A DNA stretch of 64,000 bases from Methylobacterium amylolyticum (GCF_030700245.1 NZ_JAUYZI010000001.1:267549-331548), one strand, 5' to 3'; shown: positions 7,184-16,952, numbered from the stretch's first letter. Notes: a model not told the origin generated them from the sequence alone. A program made the numbers and translations.

Positions 7184-8584
7184 TCAGACGGACTTGAGGA
7201 TGCTGTCGACCACCTTCTTGGCGTCGCCGAACAGCATCATGGTGTTGTCGCGGAAGAACACCTCGTTCTCGACGCCGGCGTAGCCCGAGCCCATGCCGCG
7301 CTTGATGAACAGCACGGTCTTGGCCTTCTCGACGTCGAGGATCGGCATGCCGTAGATCGGCGAGGTCTTGTCGGTCTTGGCGGCCGGGTTGGTGACGTCG
7401 TTGGCGCCGATCACGAAGGCCACGTCCGCCTGCGGGAACTCGCCGTTGATGTCCTCCAGCTCGAACACCTCGTCGTAGGGGACGTTGGCCTCGGCCAGGA
7501 GCACGTTCATGTGGCCCGGCATGCGGCCCGCCACCGGGTGGATGGCGTACTTCACGTCGACGCCCTCCTTCTTCAGCATGTCGGCCATCTCGCGCAGGCT
7601 GTGCTGCGCCTGGGCGACCGCCATGCCGTAGCCGGGGACGATGATCACGCGCTCGGCGTTCTTCATGATGTAGGCGGCGTCGTCGGCCGAGCCCTGCTTC
7701 ACGGGCCGCGTCTCGACCTGGCCCCCGCCGGCCGCCGCGGCGGAATCGCCGCCGAAGCCGCCGAGGATGACCGAGATGAACGAGCGGTTCATCGCGTGGC
7801 ACATGATGTAGGACAGGATCGCGCCCGACGAGCCGACCAGCGCGCCGGTGATGATCAGCGCGAGGTTGCCGAGCGTGAAGCCGATGCCGGCCGCGGCCCA
7901 GCCCGAGTAGGAGTTCAGCATCGACACGACGACGGGCATGTCGGCGCCGCCGATCGGGATGATGATCAGGCCGCCGAGCACCAGCGAGACGATGACGATG
8001 AGCCAGAACAGGCCCTTCGACTCGGTGCCGATGAACAGCGCGAGCAGCAGCACGAGGCCGGCGGCGAGCGCCGCGTTGATCAGGTGGCGCTGCGGCAGCA
8101 TGATCGGCTTGCCGGACATGCGGCCGTCGAGCTTGGCGAAGGCGATGACCGAGCCGGTGAAGGTGATGGCGCCGATCGCCACACCGAGGCCCATCTCGAA
8201 CAGCGACTGCTTGTGGAAGTGGCCGTTCTCGATGATGCCGAAGGCCTGCGGGGCGTAGAGGGCGCCCGCCGCCACCGCCACCGCCGCGAGGCCGACCAGC
8301 GAGTGGAAAGCCGCCACGAGCTGCGGCATCGCCGTCATCGGCACGCGCTTGGCGATCACCGCGCCGGCACCGCCGCCGATGCCGAGCCCGAGCAGGACGA
8401 GGATCCACGCCCCGGCCCCCGCCGGCGGGTGGCCGACCAGGGTGGTGAGCACGGCGAGCCCCATGCCCACCATGCCGTACATGTTGCCCTGGCGGGACGT
8501 GGTGGGGTGCGACAGCCCCCGCAGCGCCATGATGAACAGGACGCCGGCGACGATGTAGAGAAGGGAGGAGACGTTCTCGGACAT
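7184..8584 (-). CDS. pntB: NAD(P) transhydrogenase subunit beta
   Basis: 466 residues. The N-terminal half has about eight or nine membrane helices (LLYIVAGVLFIMALRGLSH onward). The C-terminal third is the NADP-binding domain III (VIIVPGYGMAVAQAQ, then HPVAGRMPGHMNVLLAEA and VIGANDVTNPAA). With the two alpha parts it forms the proton-translocating transhydrogenase of the inner membrane, which makes NADPH from NADH at the expense of the proton gradient. It is the last gene of pntAA-pntAB-pntB, 4 bp after pntAB. Confidence 0.96.
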   Translation of the reverse strand: MSENVSSLLYIVAGVLFIMALRGLSHPTTSRQGNMYGMVGMGLAVLTTLVGHPPAGAGAWILVLLGLGIGGGAGAVIAKRVPMTAMPQLVAAFHSLVGLAAVAVAAGALYAPQAFGIIENGHFHKQSLFEMGLGVAIGAITFTGSVIAFAKLDGRMSGKPIMLPQRHLINAALAAGLVLLLALFIGTESKGLFWLIVIVSLVLGGLIIIPIGGADMPVVVSMLNSYSGWAAAGIGFTLGNLALIITGALVGSSGAILSYIMCHAMNRSFISVILGGFGGDSAAAAGGGQVETRPVKQGSADDAAYIMKNAERVIIVPGYGMAVAQAQHSLREMADMLKKEGVDVKYAIHPVAGRMPGHMNVLLAEANVPYDEVFELEDINGEFPQADVAFVIGANDVTNPAAKTDKTSPIYGMPILDVEKAKTVLFIKRGMGSGYAGVENEVFFRDNTMMLFGDAKKVVDSILKSV

Positions 8585-8588
8585 CCGC

Positions 8589-9041
8589 TCAGCCCTTCTT
8601 CTTGTACATGCCGAGCATGCGCTGCGTGACGAGGAAGCCGCCGAAGATGTTCACGCTGGCGAGCACGATGCCGATGAAGCCGAAGAACCGGGCGACGCCC
8701 GTGCCCTTCTCGACGAGCGGCACTCCGACCGCGAGCAGCGCGCCGACGATGATCACAGAGGAGATCGCGTTGGTGACCGACATCAGCGGCGTGTGCAGCG
8801 CCGGGGTCACCGACCAGACCACGTAGTAGCCGACGAAGATCGCCAGCACGAAGATCGCGAGCCGGAACACGGTGGGATCGACGGCGCCGTGGGTGGCCGC
8901 GGCCACGCCGTGGCCCATGCCGTCGGCGATGGCCTGGGCCTGGTCGGCGGCGTTGCGCGCCACCTGCGCCGCCGCGCGGGCGGCGTCGGCCAGCACGCGC
9001 GTCTGGTCGGCCGCCTGATCGGGGGGAATAACGTTCGCCAT
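8589..9041 (-). CDS. pntAB: NAD(P) transhydrogenase subunit alpha, membrane part
   Basis: 150 residues starting at the ATG at 9041. An alanine-rich hydrophilic N-terminus ([19 protein letters not shown]) precedes three to four membrane helices ([33 protein letters not shown] and [15 protein letters not shown]). This is the split membrane piece (domain II) of the alpha subunit found in alphaproteobacteria. The N-terminal extension of about 55 residues is longer than the bare domain and may act as a linker. It lies 23 bp after pntAA. Confidence 0.92.
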   Translation of the reverse strand: MANVIPPDQAADQTRVLADAARAAAQVARNAADQAQAIADGMGHGVAAATHGAVDPTVFRLAIFVLAIFVGYYVVWSVTPALHTPLMSVTNAISSVIIVGALLAVGVPLVEKGTGVARFFGFIGIVLASVNIFGGFLVTQRMLGMYKKKG

Positions 9042-9064
9042 TCGGATGCTCCTGTCGACCGGGT

Positions 9065-10297
9065 TCAGGCGGCGCCGGCCGTGCTGGCCTTGCTCGTCTC
9101 GGACTTGTCTCCGTCCGATCTGGCGAGCCCGACGGCGGCGGCCTCCGAGGCGGCCCCGTCGGTCTTGGGCTGGAACGAGGCGTGGACGACCGAACCGTCG
9201 CGGGTGAGGTTCGTGGCCTTCACCAACTCGTCGTCCCACTTGATCGCGAGCGCCTTCGATTCCTTGTCGATCAGGGTCTCCAGGAAGGCGTAGAGGTTGC
9301 GCGCGTAGAGGCTCGACGCGGTGGCCGCGAGGCGACCCGGGACGTTGAGGTGCCCGACGATCTTCACGCCCTTGTCGGTGGTGACGATCTCGCCGGCCTT
9401 GGCGCCGGCCACGTTGCCGCCGCGCTCCACCGCGAGGTCGATCAGCACCGAGCCGGGCTTCATCGAGGCGACCATCTCCTCGGAGACGAGCTTGGGCGCG
9501 GGCCGGCCCGGGATCAGCGCCGTGGTGATGACGATGTCCTGCTTGGCGATGTGGCCCTTCACCAGCTCGGACTGCTTGCGCTGGTAGTCCGCCGACATCT
9601 CCTTGGCGTAGCCGCCCGCGGTCTCGGCCTGCTTGAACTCGTCGTCCTCGACCGCGACGAACTTGGCGCCGAGCGACTCGACCTGCTCCTTGGTGGCCGG
9701 GCGCACGTCCGTCGCCGTCACGACCGCACCGAGGCGGCGGGCGGTGGCGATGGCCTGGAGGCCGGCGACGCCGACGCCCATCACGAACACGCGGGCGGCG
9801 GGCACGGTGCCCGCGGCGGTCATCATCATCGGCATGGCGCGGCCGTACTCGGCGGCCCCGTCCACCACCGCGCGGTAGCCCGCGAGGTTCGCCTGGCTGG
9901 AGAGCACGTCCATCACCTGCGCGCGGGTGATGCGCGGCATCAGCTCCATGGCGAAGCCGTCGACCCCCGCCTCGGCCATGGCCTGGAGAGCCTGCTCGTT
10001 GCCGTAGGGATCCATGATCGCGACGACGACCGTGCCGCGCTTGAGCAGCTTCAGCTCCTCGGCGCCCGGGCGGCGGACCTTGAGGACGAGGTCGGCGTCG
10101 CGCGCCGCGTCCTCGGCGCTGCCCGCGACGGTGGCGCCCGCGGCCTCGAACTCGCCGTCCGGCACGCCGGCCTTCAGGCCGGCGCCGGACTGGACCACGA
10201 CATCGGCACCGAGTGCCTTGAACTTCTTCACCGTTTCCGGCACCGCCGCGACCCGCGGTTCCGCGGAGTCCGTCTCGGACAGCACAGCGATGCGCAT
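9065..10297 (-). CDS. pntAA: NAD(P) transhydrogenase subunit alpha, NAD-binding part
   Basis: 410 residues beginning [20 protein letters not shown], as in the alanine dehydrogenase/PNT family. The Rossmann region [20 protein letters not shown] binds NAD(H); [14 protein letters not shown] and [13 protein letters not shown] are family signatures. This soluble domain I donates hydride to the NADP-binding domain of PntB. The last 35 residues are low-complexity Ala/Ser/Lys. It is the first gene of the pnt operon, with a 202-bp upstream gap that must hold the promoter; no clear promoter motif is evident there. Confidence 0.95.
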   Translation of the reverse strand: MRIAVLSETDSAEPRVAAVPETVKKFKALGADVVVQSGAGLKAGVPDGEFEAAGATVAGSAEDAARDADLVLKVRRPGAEELKLLKRGTVVVAIMDPYGNEQALQAMAEAGVDGFAMELMPRITRAQVMDVLSSQANLAGYRAVVDGAAEYGRAMPMMMTAAGTVPAARVFVMGVGVAGLQAIATARRLGAVVTATDVRPATKEQVESLGAKFVAVEDDEFKQAETAGGYAKEMSADYQRKQSELVKGHIAKQDIVITTALIPGRPAPKLVSEEMVASMKPGSVLIDLAVERGGNVAGAKAGEIVTTDKGVKIVGHLNVPGRLAATASSLYARNLYAFLETLIDKESKALAIKWDDELVKATNLTRDGSVVHASFQPKTDGAASEAAAVGLARSDGDKSETSKASTAGAA

Positions 10298-10499
10298 TCT
10301 GCGTCTTCCCTATGTTTCCAATCTCGGTCCTCGAATGCGCGAAGCGTCGCGGCTTTTCGAGACGGTCGGCGGGATTGCGGTGAGGGATCGAAGCCGAATG
10401 TAACCGACCGCGGACGGACGTCCGCCGCAACGATTTTCGGCACGGAGCGGCCGATGCACGCCCCGTGCCGATTGAACGGTGATCCGGCGGATGTGGCGG

Positions 10500-10793
10500 T
10501 CAGCCGAAGGCGAGATAGAGCGCGAGCAGGACGGCCACGACGAAGGGCGCGCGCCAGCCGATGGCCGGGGCCAGGGCGCCGAGGGTGCCGGCCGCACCCG
10601 AGACGACCACGCCGAAGATCGCCAGCAGCCACGCCTCGCGGAGGCCGCCCACGGCGAGCGCCAGCACCCAGCAGATCACCACGCCGGTGGCGATCTCGAC
10701 GAAGCGGACGAAGCCGCGATAGGTCTGCTCGTGAGTCTTGGCGTCCATCGCCGGGCTGTAGCTGTGCCCGGACACGCTCTCACTGTGGGCCAT
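10500..10793 (-). CDS. aa3-type cytochrome c oxidase subunit IV
   Basis: 97 residues from the ATG at 10793. A short hydrophilic head (MAHSESVSGHSYSPAMDAKT) with HEQTYRGFVRFVEIATG leads into a membrane helix. This is the pattern of the small bacterial oxidase subunit IV (COX4_pro_2). It then continues with two further hydrophobic segments, longer than the minimal one-helix form. It would sit in the cytoplasmic membrane with the aa3 terminal oxidase. The upstream in-frame extension to 10853 lacks a better start; AAGGGA lies 12 nt before the chosen ATG. Confidence 0.8.
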   Translation of the reverse strand: MAHSESVSGHSYSPAMDAKTHEQTYRGFVRFVEIATGVVICWVLALAVGGLREAWLLAIFGVVVSGAAGTLGALAPAIGWRAPFVVAVLLALYLAFG

Positions 10794-10929
10794 CGGATGC
10801 TCGTTTCCCTTGGGCGCGATTTTTTTGGCTCCTTGCGCGTGTAGCCCATGCATTTTTCCGCCGCAATCGGACCTACGGCGGAGACGCGCGGGGCACGGTG
10901 GACGCTGCCCCGGCCGCGGAGGGCCCGCG

Positions 10930-12312
10930 TCAGGTCGGCTTGGGCAGCCCGGCCGTCTCCAGCGCCGCCGCCTGCCGTTCCGCCAGGGCGTCGAGGGAGA
11001 AATGCTCGATCTCGGCCTCGAACAGGCGGTGGTAGTTCAGCTCGGAACGCAGGTGCAGGAACACCGCGCCGAGGCCGACGGCGGCGCGGTCCATGAACAC
11101 GAATTCCTGGGGCACGGTGACGGGCCCGCGCTCCTTCAGAGCCTGATGGACCTGGAAGGCCTGCCGCCGCCCGTACTCGCCGGGCTTGACGCCGTCGGCG
11201 ACGGTGCGGACCCGGTCCTCCAGCAGCGGCCCGTAAATGAACCGCGCCCAGATGTTGAGGATCTCGACCTTCTCCTTGTCGAGGTCCTTGAAGCCCCAGG
11301 ACTCGTAGGCGTGGACGACGCGCGCGGTGTCGTTCTCGAGCAGCCCGCGATAGAGGTCGACCACGCCGCCGACGAAGCGCGGGTGGAAGATGCGCACGCA
11401 GCCGTAGTCGAGCAGGTTGATGCCCGCTGCCTCGCCTCCTTGCGAGAACACCGTGTAATTGCCGAGATGCGGGTCGCCGTGGATCACCGCCGCCCGGCTG
11501 AACGGGTGCCACCACGCCTTGAACATCGCGCCGGCGATGCGGTTGCGCACCTCCACCGGGCCCTCGGTGAAGCCGAGGATCCGGTCGCCGTCGAGCCAGC
11601 CCAGCGTCAGCAGGCGCCGGGTCGAGAGATCGGGGTGCACCCGCGGCACCCGCACGGCATCGATGTCCTTGAGCACCGAGCCGTAGAGGTTCGCGTGCCG
11701 GGCCTCGCGGGCGTAGTCCAGCTCCTCGCGGACGCGCGCGCCGATCTCCTTGGCGATCTCGCGGGTGTCGAGCCACGTGTTCATCCGCCGGTGCAGGGCG
11801 AAGGCGACTTCGAGCTGCTTCAGGTCGGCCTCGACCGCCGACTGCATGTCCGGGTACTGGAGCTTGCAGGCGAGGCGCTCGCCGCCCTTCGTCGTCGCCC
11901 GGTGCACCTGTCCGAGCGAGGCGGCGGCGGCGGGCTTGAGGTCGAAGCTGCCGAAGCACGACTGCCAGTCGGGGCCGAGTTCCGACTGCATCCGCCGCTT
12001 GACGAAGGCCGCGCCCATCGGCGGCGCGTCGGCCTGGAGCTTCTGCAACTCCGCCGCGTATTCCGGCGGCAGCAGGTCGGGGACGGTGGCGAGGAGCTGC
12101 GCCACCTTCATGATCGGGCCCTTCAGCCCGCCGAGCGCCTGGGCGAGCGCGGCGGCGTTGGTGGTGCCCTCCCCGCCGAAAAGGCGGGCCACCGCCATCC
12201 GCGCGGCGACGCCCCCGACATTGGCGCCGACGCTGGCGTAACGCCCCGCGCGGGCGGTGAAGCGGTTGGCTTCGCGGTCTGCTCCGGCCATCTCTCTGCG
12301 ATCTCTCGACAT
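10930..12312 (-). CDS. ABC1/AarF (UbiB) family protein kinase-like protein
   Basis: 460 residues with the atypical kinase hallmarks of the ABC1/UbiB family: GPIMKVAQLLA (KxGQ-like region), the alanine-rich loop PAAAASLGQVHRA in place of a P-loop, LACKLQYPDM with the ATP-binding Lys, catalytic IHGDPHLGNY and metal-binding LLDYGCVR. Members support ubiquinone biosynthesis or lipid handling. This one lacks the two C-terminal membrane helices of UbiB proper, so it belongs to the soluble AarF-like branch. The start may instead be the ATG at 12291 (MAGADREANRF); neither has a clear ribosome site. Confidence 0.85.
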   Translation of the reverse strand: MSRDRREMAGADREANRFTARAGRYASVGANVGGVAARMAVARLFGGEGTTNAAALAQALGGLKGPIMKVAQLLATVPDLLPPEYAAELQKLQADAPPMGAAFVKRRMQSELGPDWQSCFGSFDLKPAAAASLGQVHRATTKGGERLACKLQYPDMQSAVEADLKQLEVAFALHRRMNTWLDTREIAKEIGARVREELDYAREARHANLYGSVLKDIDAVRVPRVHPDLSTRRLLTLGWLDGDRILGFTEGPVEVRNRIAGAMFKAWWHPFSRAAVIHGDPHLGNYTVFSQGGEAAGINLLDYGCVRIFHPRFVGGVVDLYRGLLENDTARVVHAYESWGFKDLDKEKVEILNIWARFIYGPLLEDRVRTVADGVKPGEYGRRQAFQVHQALKERGPVTVPQEFVFMDRAAVGLGAVFLHLRSELNYHRLFEAEIEHFSLDALAERQAAALETAGLPKPT

Positions 12313-12373
12313 CTCAAGCCGAGATATGCCGCCCGCGCCGCAGCGCCAGGGCGCCGGATCGCCGCGTCGCGGA

Positions 12374-12776
12374 TCAGGCCGGCCAGGTGTCGCGGATCCA
12401 GCGCGTGAGCCCGGATTCGTCGATCTCGCCGGCTGCGAGGCCGCGGATCATCACCACCGCCTCCTCGGCGACGAAGTCGATGTCGTTCAACCCGAGGAAC
12501 GTCACGAGGGCGAGAAGGGCCGCCCGCTTGTTGCCGTCGATGAACGGGTTGTTCTTGGCGATGCCGAACGCGTAGGCCGCGGCCAGCTCCGCCAAGTCCG
12601 GCTCGCCGTAGGCGGCATGGTTGACCGGGCGGCCGAGGGCCGACTTCGAGCGCGCCCTCGTCCCGGATGCCCGTCGGACCGCCGAACTGCCGAACTGCCG
12701 AACTGCCGAACTGCCGGAGCTGCTGTGCATGGATGGCTTGGACCAGCTCGCTCGTGAGCCAGACGATCTCGCTCAT
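12374..12776 (-). pseudogene. Doc/Fic-type (death-on-curing) toxin, frameshifted, with an octanucleotide repeat
   Basis: Translation from the ATG at 12776 gives MSEIVWLTSELVQAIHAQQL, a typical Doc N-terminus, then GGPTGIRDEGALE. The frame is then lost: an extra base around 12645-12646 shifts the continuation SALGRPVNHAAYG...WIRDTWPA into another frame (12374-12644). Corrected, it is about 134 residues, close to P1 Doc (126). Four copies of an 8-bp unit lie at 12681-12712 and add an SSAVRQFG-like insert. The Fic motif reads NPFIDGNKR where an active enzyme has HxFxDGNKR, so the catalytic His is Asn. Doc toxins phosphorylate EF-Tu; this one is probably inactive. Its start overlaps the antitoxin stop (ATGA). 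Confidence 0.8.
12681..12720. repeat. Octanucleotide tandem repeat in the Doc toxin gene
   Basis: GCCGAACT is repeated four times exactly (12681-12712), followed by the variant GCCGGAGC. Eight is not a multiple of three, so gain or loss of a unit shifts the reading frame. With the present four units the frame is kept through the repeat, and the break lies downstream at about 12645. Confidence 0.9.
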
Positions 12777-12997
12777 TTTGCGAGTTCGGCCAGCGCGTTG
12801 CGATAGGTTCTCATCGCCTTCTCGGCGATCTTCATGCCCTTCTCGAACGTCGGGTCGTACGGCGACAGCCGCACCGAACCGTCCGCCTGCTCGGTGACGT
12901 AGAGCCAGTCGCCCTGCGCCAGATTGAGCTTCCCGACGAACTCCTCGGGGAGGATCAGGCCCGTCGAGTTGCCGATCTTCTTCACTTCGAGCTTCAT
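12773..12997 (-). CDS. AbrB/MazE-type antitoxin
   Basis: 74 residues, MKLEVKKIGNSTGLILPEEF, the classic swapped-hairpin AbrB/MazE DNA-binding fold. A C-terminal tail (RLSPYDPTFEKGMKIAEKAM) probably binds the toxin. It should repress its own operon and neutralise the Doc toxin whose ATG overlaps its TGA. The ATG at 12997 is favoured over the GTG at 13003 because GGGA lies at a better distance. Unlike the toxin it appears intact, which is expected if the toxin is inactivated first. Confidence 0.88.
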   Translation of the reverse strand: MKLEVKKIGNSTGLILPEEFVGKLNLAQGDWLYVTEQADGSVRLSPYDPTFEKGMKIAEKAMRTYRNALAELAK

Positions 12998-13024
12998 GAT
13001 CACATCCCGCGACGACGGCCCGAT

Positions 13025-14908
13025 TCAGGCAGGACCTTCCATCCCCTCCAGCTCGGCGATCATCCCCTCGATCATCCCGAGGCCGATCTGCCAGAAGCCC
13101 GGGTCGCGGGCGTCGAGGCCGAAGGGCGCCAGCAGCTCGCCGTAGGGCTTCGAGCCGCCGGCCGCGAGCAGGGCGAAGTAGCGCTCCACGAAGCCGCCCT
13201 CGGCCTTCGCGTAGACCCCGTAGAGCGAGTTCACGAGGCAGTCGCCGAAGGCGTAGGCGTAGACGTAGAACGGAGAGTGGATGAAGTGCGGGATGTAGGC
13301 CCAGTACGGCTCGTAGCCGTCGTCGAGGGCGATGGCCGGCCCGAGGGACTCCGCCTGCACCGACAGCCACAGGGCGTTGATCTGCTCGGTGGTCAGCTCG
13401 CCCTTGGCGCGGGCGAGGTGGACCTTCCGCTCGAACGAGTAGAACGCGATCTGGCGCACCACCGTGTTGATCATGTCCTCGACCTTGGCGGCGAGCATCG
13501 CCCGGCGCTGGGTCGTGTCGGTGGTGGCGGCCAGGAGCTTGCGGAAGGTCAGCATCTCGCCGAACACGCTGGCGGTCTCGGCGAGCGTCAGCGGCGTCGG
13601 CGCCATCAGCGCGCCGTTCGGGCCGGCGAGCACCTGGTGGACACCGTGGCCGAGTTCGTGCGCGAGCGTCATCACGTCCCGCGGCTTGCCCTGGTAGTTC
13701 ACCAGCACGTAGGGGTGGACCGAGGGCACGGTCGGGTGCGCGAAGGCGCCGGGCGCCTTGCCGGGGCGGGTCGGCGCGTCGATCCAGCCCCGGTCGAAGA
13801 ACTTCCGGGCGATCCCCGCCATCTCCGGCGAGAAGGCGTCGTAGGCCGAGAGCACCGTGTCGCGCGCCTCGGCCCAGGGGATGGTGCGCTGCTCCACCCG
13901 CGGCAGCGGCGCGTTGCGGTCCCAGTAGGGCAGGCTGTCGGCCCCGAACCACTTCGCCTTCAGCCGGTAGTAGCGGTGCGACAGCCGCGGGTAGGCGGCG
14001 CGGACCGCATCGACCAGGGCGCCGACCACCTCCGGCTCGACACGGTTGGCGAGGTGGCGGGCATCGGCCACGTCCTTGAATCCGCGCCAGCGGTCGGAGA
14101 TCTCCTTGTCCTTGGCCAGGGTGTTGGTGATGAGGGTGAACACCCGGAGGTTGGCCCGCAGCACCTCGCTGATCGCCCCGGCCGCCTCCCGGCGCACCGC
14201 CCCGTCGGGGTCCTGGAGCTTGTTGAGAGTCGGCTCCAGCGGCATGCGCTCGCCCTGGACGGTGAAGCGCAGGCTGGCGATCGTCTCGTTAAACAGCCGG
14301 TCCCAGGCGGCGTTGGCGGTGACCGACTTCTCCAGGAACAGCTTCTCGATCCGGTCGTCGAGCTGGTGGGGCTTCTCCCGGCGCAGGTCGTCGATCCAGG
14401 GCGCGTAGCGGGCGAGCGGCTCGCGGGTCTTGATCGCGTCCATCACCGCGTCGTCGACCCGGTTCAGCTCCAGGGCGAAGAACAGCAGGTCGGCTGAGGC
14501 GCTGGTCAGGCGCTCGCGGGTGTCGCCGTAGAACTTGGCCCGCGCCTCGTCGGTGGTGTCGCCCGAGTAGACGAGCCCGGCGAACGACATCAGCTTGCCG
14601 AGCAGGTCCTCGATGCCCTCATAGGCGCTCACGGCGTTCGAAAGGCGTTCGGCCGCGTCGGGCCCCGCCGCGATCGCCGCGATCCGGCCGGCGTAGGATT
14701 CGGAGAAGCGGCGGCACTCCTCCTCGGCCCGGGTCAGGTCGGCGGAGAATTCCGGGGCGTCGAGGCCGGAATAGAGGTCCGAGAGGTCCCATTCCGGCAG
14801 GTGGCCGAGCTGGTGGCCGAGTTCGGCGGCCCGGGCGGCGGCGCGCGCGGCGCTCGCGCCCTCGACCATGCGGGAGGGCGTCGGCGGGGCGGCGGGGCTC
14901 GGCGTCAT
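13025..14908 (-). CDS. pepF: Oligoendopeptidase F, M3 family
   Basis: 627 residues, typical of the PepF-type clade of M3 metallopeptidases. The zinc motif HELGHGVHQ lies in VMTLAHELGHGVHQVLAG, and the third ligand glutamate is in LAETASVFGEML about 25 residues on. A long helical N-terminal half precedes it, and HSPFYVYAYAFGDCLVNSLY near the C-terminus is family-typical. It cleaves short peptides in the cytosol. No signal peptide is seen. It lies downstream of the toxin-antitoxin pair's 5' side with a 27-bp gap, and is divergent from the NtrC-type regulator with 250 bp between them, where no clear motif was found. Confidence 0.93.
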   Translation of the reverse strand: MTPSPAAPPTPSRMVEGASAARAAARAAELGHQLGHLPEWDLSDLYSGLDAPEFSADLTRAEEECRRFSESYAGRIAAIAAGPDAAERLSNAVSAYEGIEDLLGKLMSFAGLVYSGDTTDEARAKFYGDTRERLTSASADLLFFALELNRVDDAVMDAIKTREPLARYAPWIDDLRREKPHQLDDRIEKLFLEKSVTANAAWDRLFNETIASLRFTVQGERMPLEPTLNKLQDPDGAVRREAAGAISEVLRANLRVFTLITNTLAKDKEISDRWRGFKDVADARHLANRVEPEVVGALVDAVRAAYPRLSHRYYRLKAKWFGADSLPYWDRNAPLPRVEQRTIPWAEARDTVLSAYDAFSPEMAGIARKFFDRGWIDAPTRPGKAPGAFAHPTVPSVHPYVLVNYQGKPRDVMTLAHELGHGVHQVLAGPNGALMAPTPLTLAETASVFGEMLTFRKLLAATTDTTQRRAMLAAKVEDMINTVVRQIAFYSFERKVHLARAKGELTTEQINALWLSVQAESLGPAIALDDGYEPYWAYIPHFIHSPFYVYAYAFGDCLVNSLYGVYAKAEGGFVERYFALLAAGGSKPYGELLAPFGLDARDPGFWQIGLGMIEGMIAELEGMEGPA

Positions 14909-15158
14909 GGTCTGGGAACTTCCTGCGTGCGGCGCCGCGGCGGCGCCGTCGGTCTGATATCGATCGGCTCGGCCCCGCGTTCAACGGACCGGCCCGTCAC
15001 AACGGCCCGGTCCCGGTCACGATCCGTGGCAAACGTCGTTAAGCGGCACTTTACGTCTCTCGGCCACCCTGCGGTTCGAAACGAAACAGCCGCCGAATCG
15101 CACGCGCCGGGCAGCGCCCGCGCCGCGGACGGCCACGCGCGCCGCACCGGGAGCCGCC

Positions 15159-16643
15159 ATGTCGACCACCGTCCTGATCGTCGACGACGATCCCGTGCAG
15201 CGGCGCCTCACCGAGGCGGCGGTGCGCCGGTTCGGCTTCGAGGCGCGGACGGCGGAGAACGGCGCGGACGGCCTCGCCCTGCTGCGCGGCGAGGGCGCCG
15301 ACGTGATGCTCCTCGACCTCGTGATGCCGGGCCTCGACGGGCTCGGCGTGCTGGGCGAGATGCGCCGCTCCGGCCTCGACACGCCGGTCATCGTCCAGAC
15401 CTCCAACGGCTCGATCGACGCGGTGGTGGCCGCGATGCGGGCGGGCGCCGTCGATTTCGTGGTCAAGCCGGCGGGCGCCGAGCGCCTCCAGGTGTCGATC
15501 AAGAACGCCCTGCGCGTCGATCACTTGGAGGAAGAGGTGCGCCGCATGCGCCGCCGCGCCTCCGGGTCGCTCTCGTTCAAGGATCTCGGCTCGAAGAGCC
15601 CGGACATGGAGCGCGTGATCCGCTTGGCCGAGCGGGCGGCGAAATCGAACATCCCGGTGCTGATCGAGGGCGAGTCCGGCGTCGGCAAGGAGGTGCTGGC
15701 CCGCGCGATCCAGGGCTCGGGCGAGCGTCGCGGCAAGCCGTTCGTCACCGTCAATTGCGGGGCGATCCCCGAGAACCTCGTGGAATCGACCCTGTTCGGC
15801 CACGAGAAGGGGGCGTTCACCGGCGCCACCGAGAAGCACGCGGGCAAGTTCGTCGAGGCCTCGGGCGGGACCCTGTTCCTCGACGAGATCGGCGAATTGC
15901 CCCTCGACGCGCAGGTGAAGCTGCTGCGCGCGCTCCAAGAGGGCGAGGTCGATCCGGTCGGCGCCAAGCGCAGCGTGCGCGTCGACATCCGCCTCGTCTC
16001 GGCGACGAACCGCTCGCTGCTCGACCTCGTGAAGCAGGGCAAGTTCCGCGAGGACCTGTACTACCGCCTCAACGTCTTCCCGATGACCCTGCCGCCGCTG
16101 CGGGCCCGGCGCGAGGACATCCCGGACCTCGTGCGCTCGTTCTGTGCCCGGTTCTCGGCGGAGGAGGGCAAGCGGGTGCGGGCGATCAGCCCGGAGGCGA
16201 TGGCGCTGCTCACCCGCTATCCCTGGCCCGGCAACGTCCGCCAACTCGAGAACGCCCTGTTCCGGGCCGTGGTGCTCGCCGACGGCGACGAGCTGACCGT
16301 GTCCGAGTTCCCGCAGATCGCGGCGCAGGTCGAGGGCTTCGACGTGCGCATCCCCGCCGCGCCCTCCCAGGCCACGGTGCCGGCCTACGTCCCGGAGCCG
16401 GTGCGCGAGATCGTCCGCGTCGAGGTGCGCGACCCGCACGCGCTCTCGCTCGTGGTCGAGGAGACCGGGGAGATGAAGACGATGGACGGGCTGGAGGCGG
16501 AGATCATCCGCTTCGCGCTGCAATTCTATCGCGGCCGGATGTCGGAGGTGTCGCGCCGCCTCGGAATCGGCCGATCCACCCTCTACCGCAAGCTCAAGGA
16601 CCTCGGCCTCGAAGGCGACGACAAGGCCGAGGACGCGGCATAG
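15159..16643 (+). CDS. Sigma-54-dependent response regulator, NtrC family
   Basis: 494 residues in three domains. The receiver (1-120) has the acidic pocket VDDDP and phospho-acceptor D53 in LLDLVMPG. The AAA+ domain has Walker A GESGVGKE near 169-176 and the sigma-54 contact loop GAFTGAT near 217, then FLDEIGELPL. A Fis-type helix-turn-helix is at the C-terminus (SEVSRRLGIGRSTLYRKL). It activates RNA polymerase with sigma-54 on phosphorylation. No partner histidine kinase is adjacent, so the signal is unknown. The best-matching subfamily cannot be told by eye. Confidence 0.9.
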   Translation: MSTTVLIVDDDPVQRRLTEAAVRRFGFEARTAENGADGLALLRGEGADVMLLDLVMPGLDGLGVLGEMRRSGLDTPVIVQTSNGSIDAVVAAMRAGAVDFVVKPAGAERLQVSIKNALRVDHLEEEVRRMRRRASGSLSFKDLGSKSPDMERVIRLAERAAKSNIPVLIEGESGVGKEVLARAIQGSGERRGKPFVTVNCGAIPENLVESTLFGHEKGAFTGATEKHAGKFVEASGGTLFLDEIGELPLDAQVKLLRALQEGEVDPVGAKRSVRVDIRLVSATNRSLLDLVKQGKFREDLYYRLNVFPMTLPPLRARREDIPDLVRSFCARFSAEEGKRVRAISPEAMALLTRYPWPGNVRQLENALFRAVVLADGDELTVSEFPQIAAQVEGFDVRIPAAPSQATVPAYVPEPVREIVRVEVRDPHALSLVVEETGEMKTMDGLEAEIIRFALQFYRGRMSEVSRRLGIGRSTLYRKLKDLGLEGDDKAEDAA

Positions 16644-16952
16644 GCCGCTTCCGGCCAAGGGGCGCCGATCGCGCGGACGGCGCGCTGCGCGCGACGTGCG
16701 CCAGCGCACCGCCCGGTTCGATGATCGAGGCGCGGCCGCGGCCAGTCTTCGCGGTTGGAGCGACGGGTTCGGACCGGTCCCTGCGGGATGAAGTCGGAGG
16801 ATGTGACCCTTCGGATACTGCGTCGACCGGGCGGACCACCGAGGGTTCAGTAACGCCGGGGATGCCGAGGAGTACGGTTGCTTAAAGCCACGCTTAACGG
16901 GATAATCCTAAGGTTCCCGCGCGACCACCACACCGCGCCGTTGGAGATGTCG
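16644..16952. other. Intergenic region ahead of the L,D-transpeptidase gene
   Basis: 309 bp without a gene I can support. Most of it is GC-rich; a comparatively AT-richer stretch (about 16874-16915, with TTGCTTAAAG and GATAATCC) lies 40-80 bp before the start and is the likeliest promoter region. No repeat, hairpin with T-run or RNA gene was seen. Confidence 0.35.

Noticed and set aside
9182..11035. A 617-codon plus-strand frame opposite pntAA and the oxidase subunit IV gene
   Set aside because: It is antisense to well-recognised genes and its translation is low-complexity His/Arg/Gly/Asp shadow sequence.
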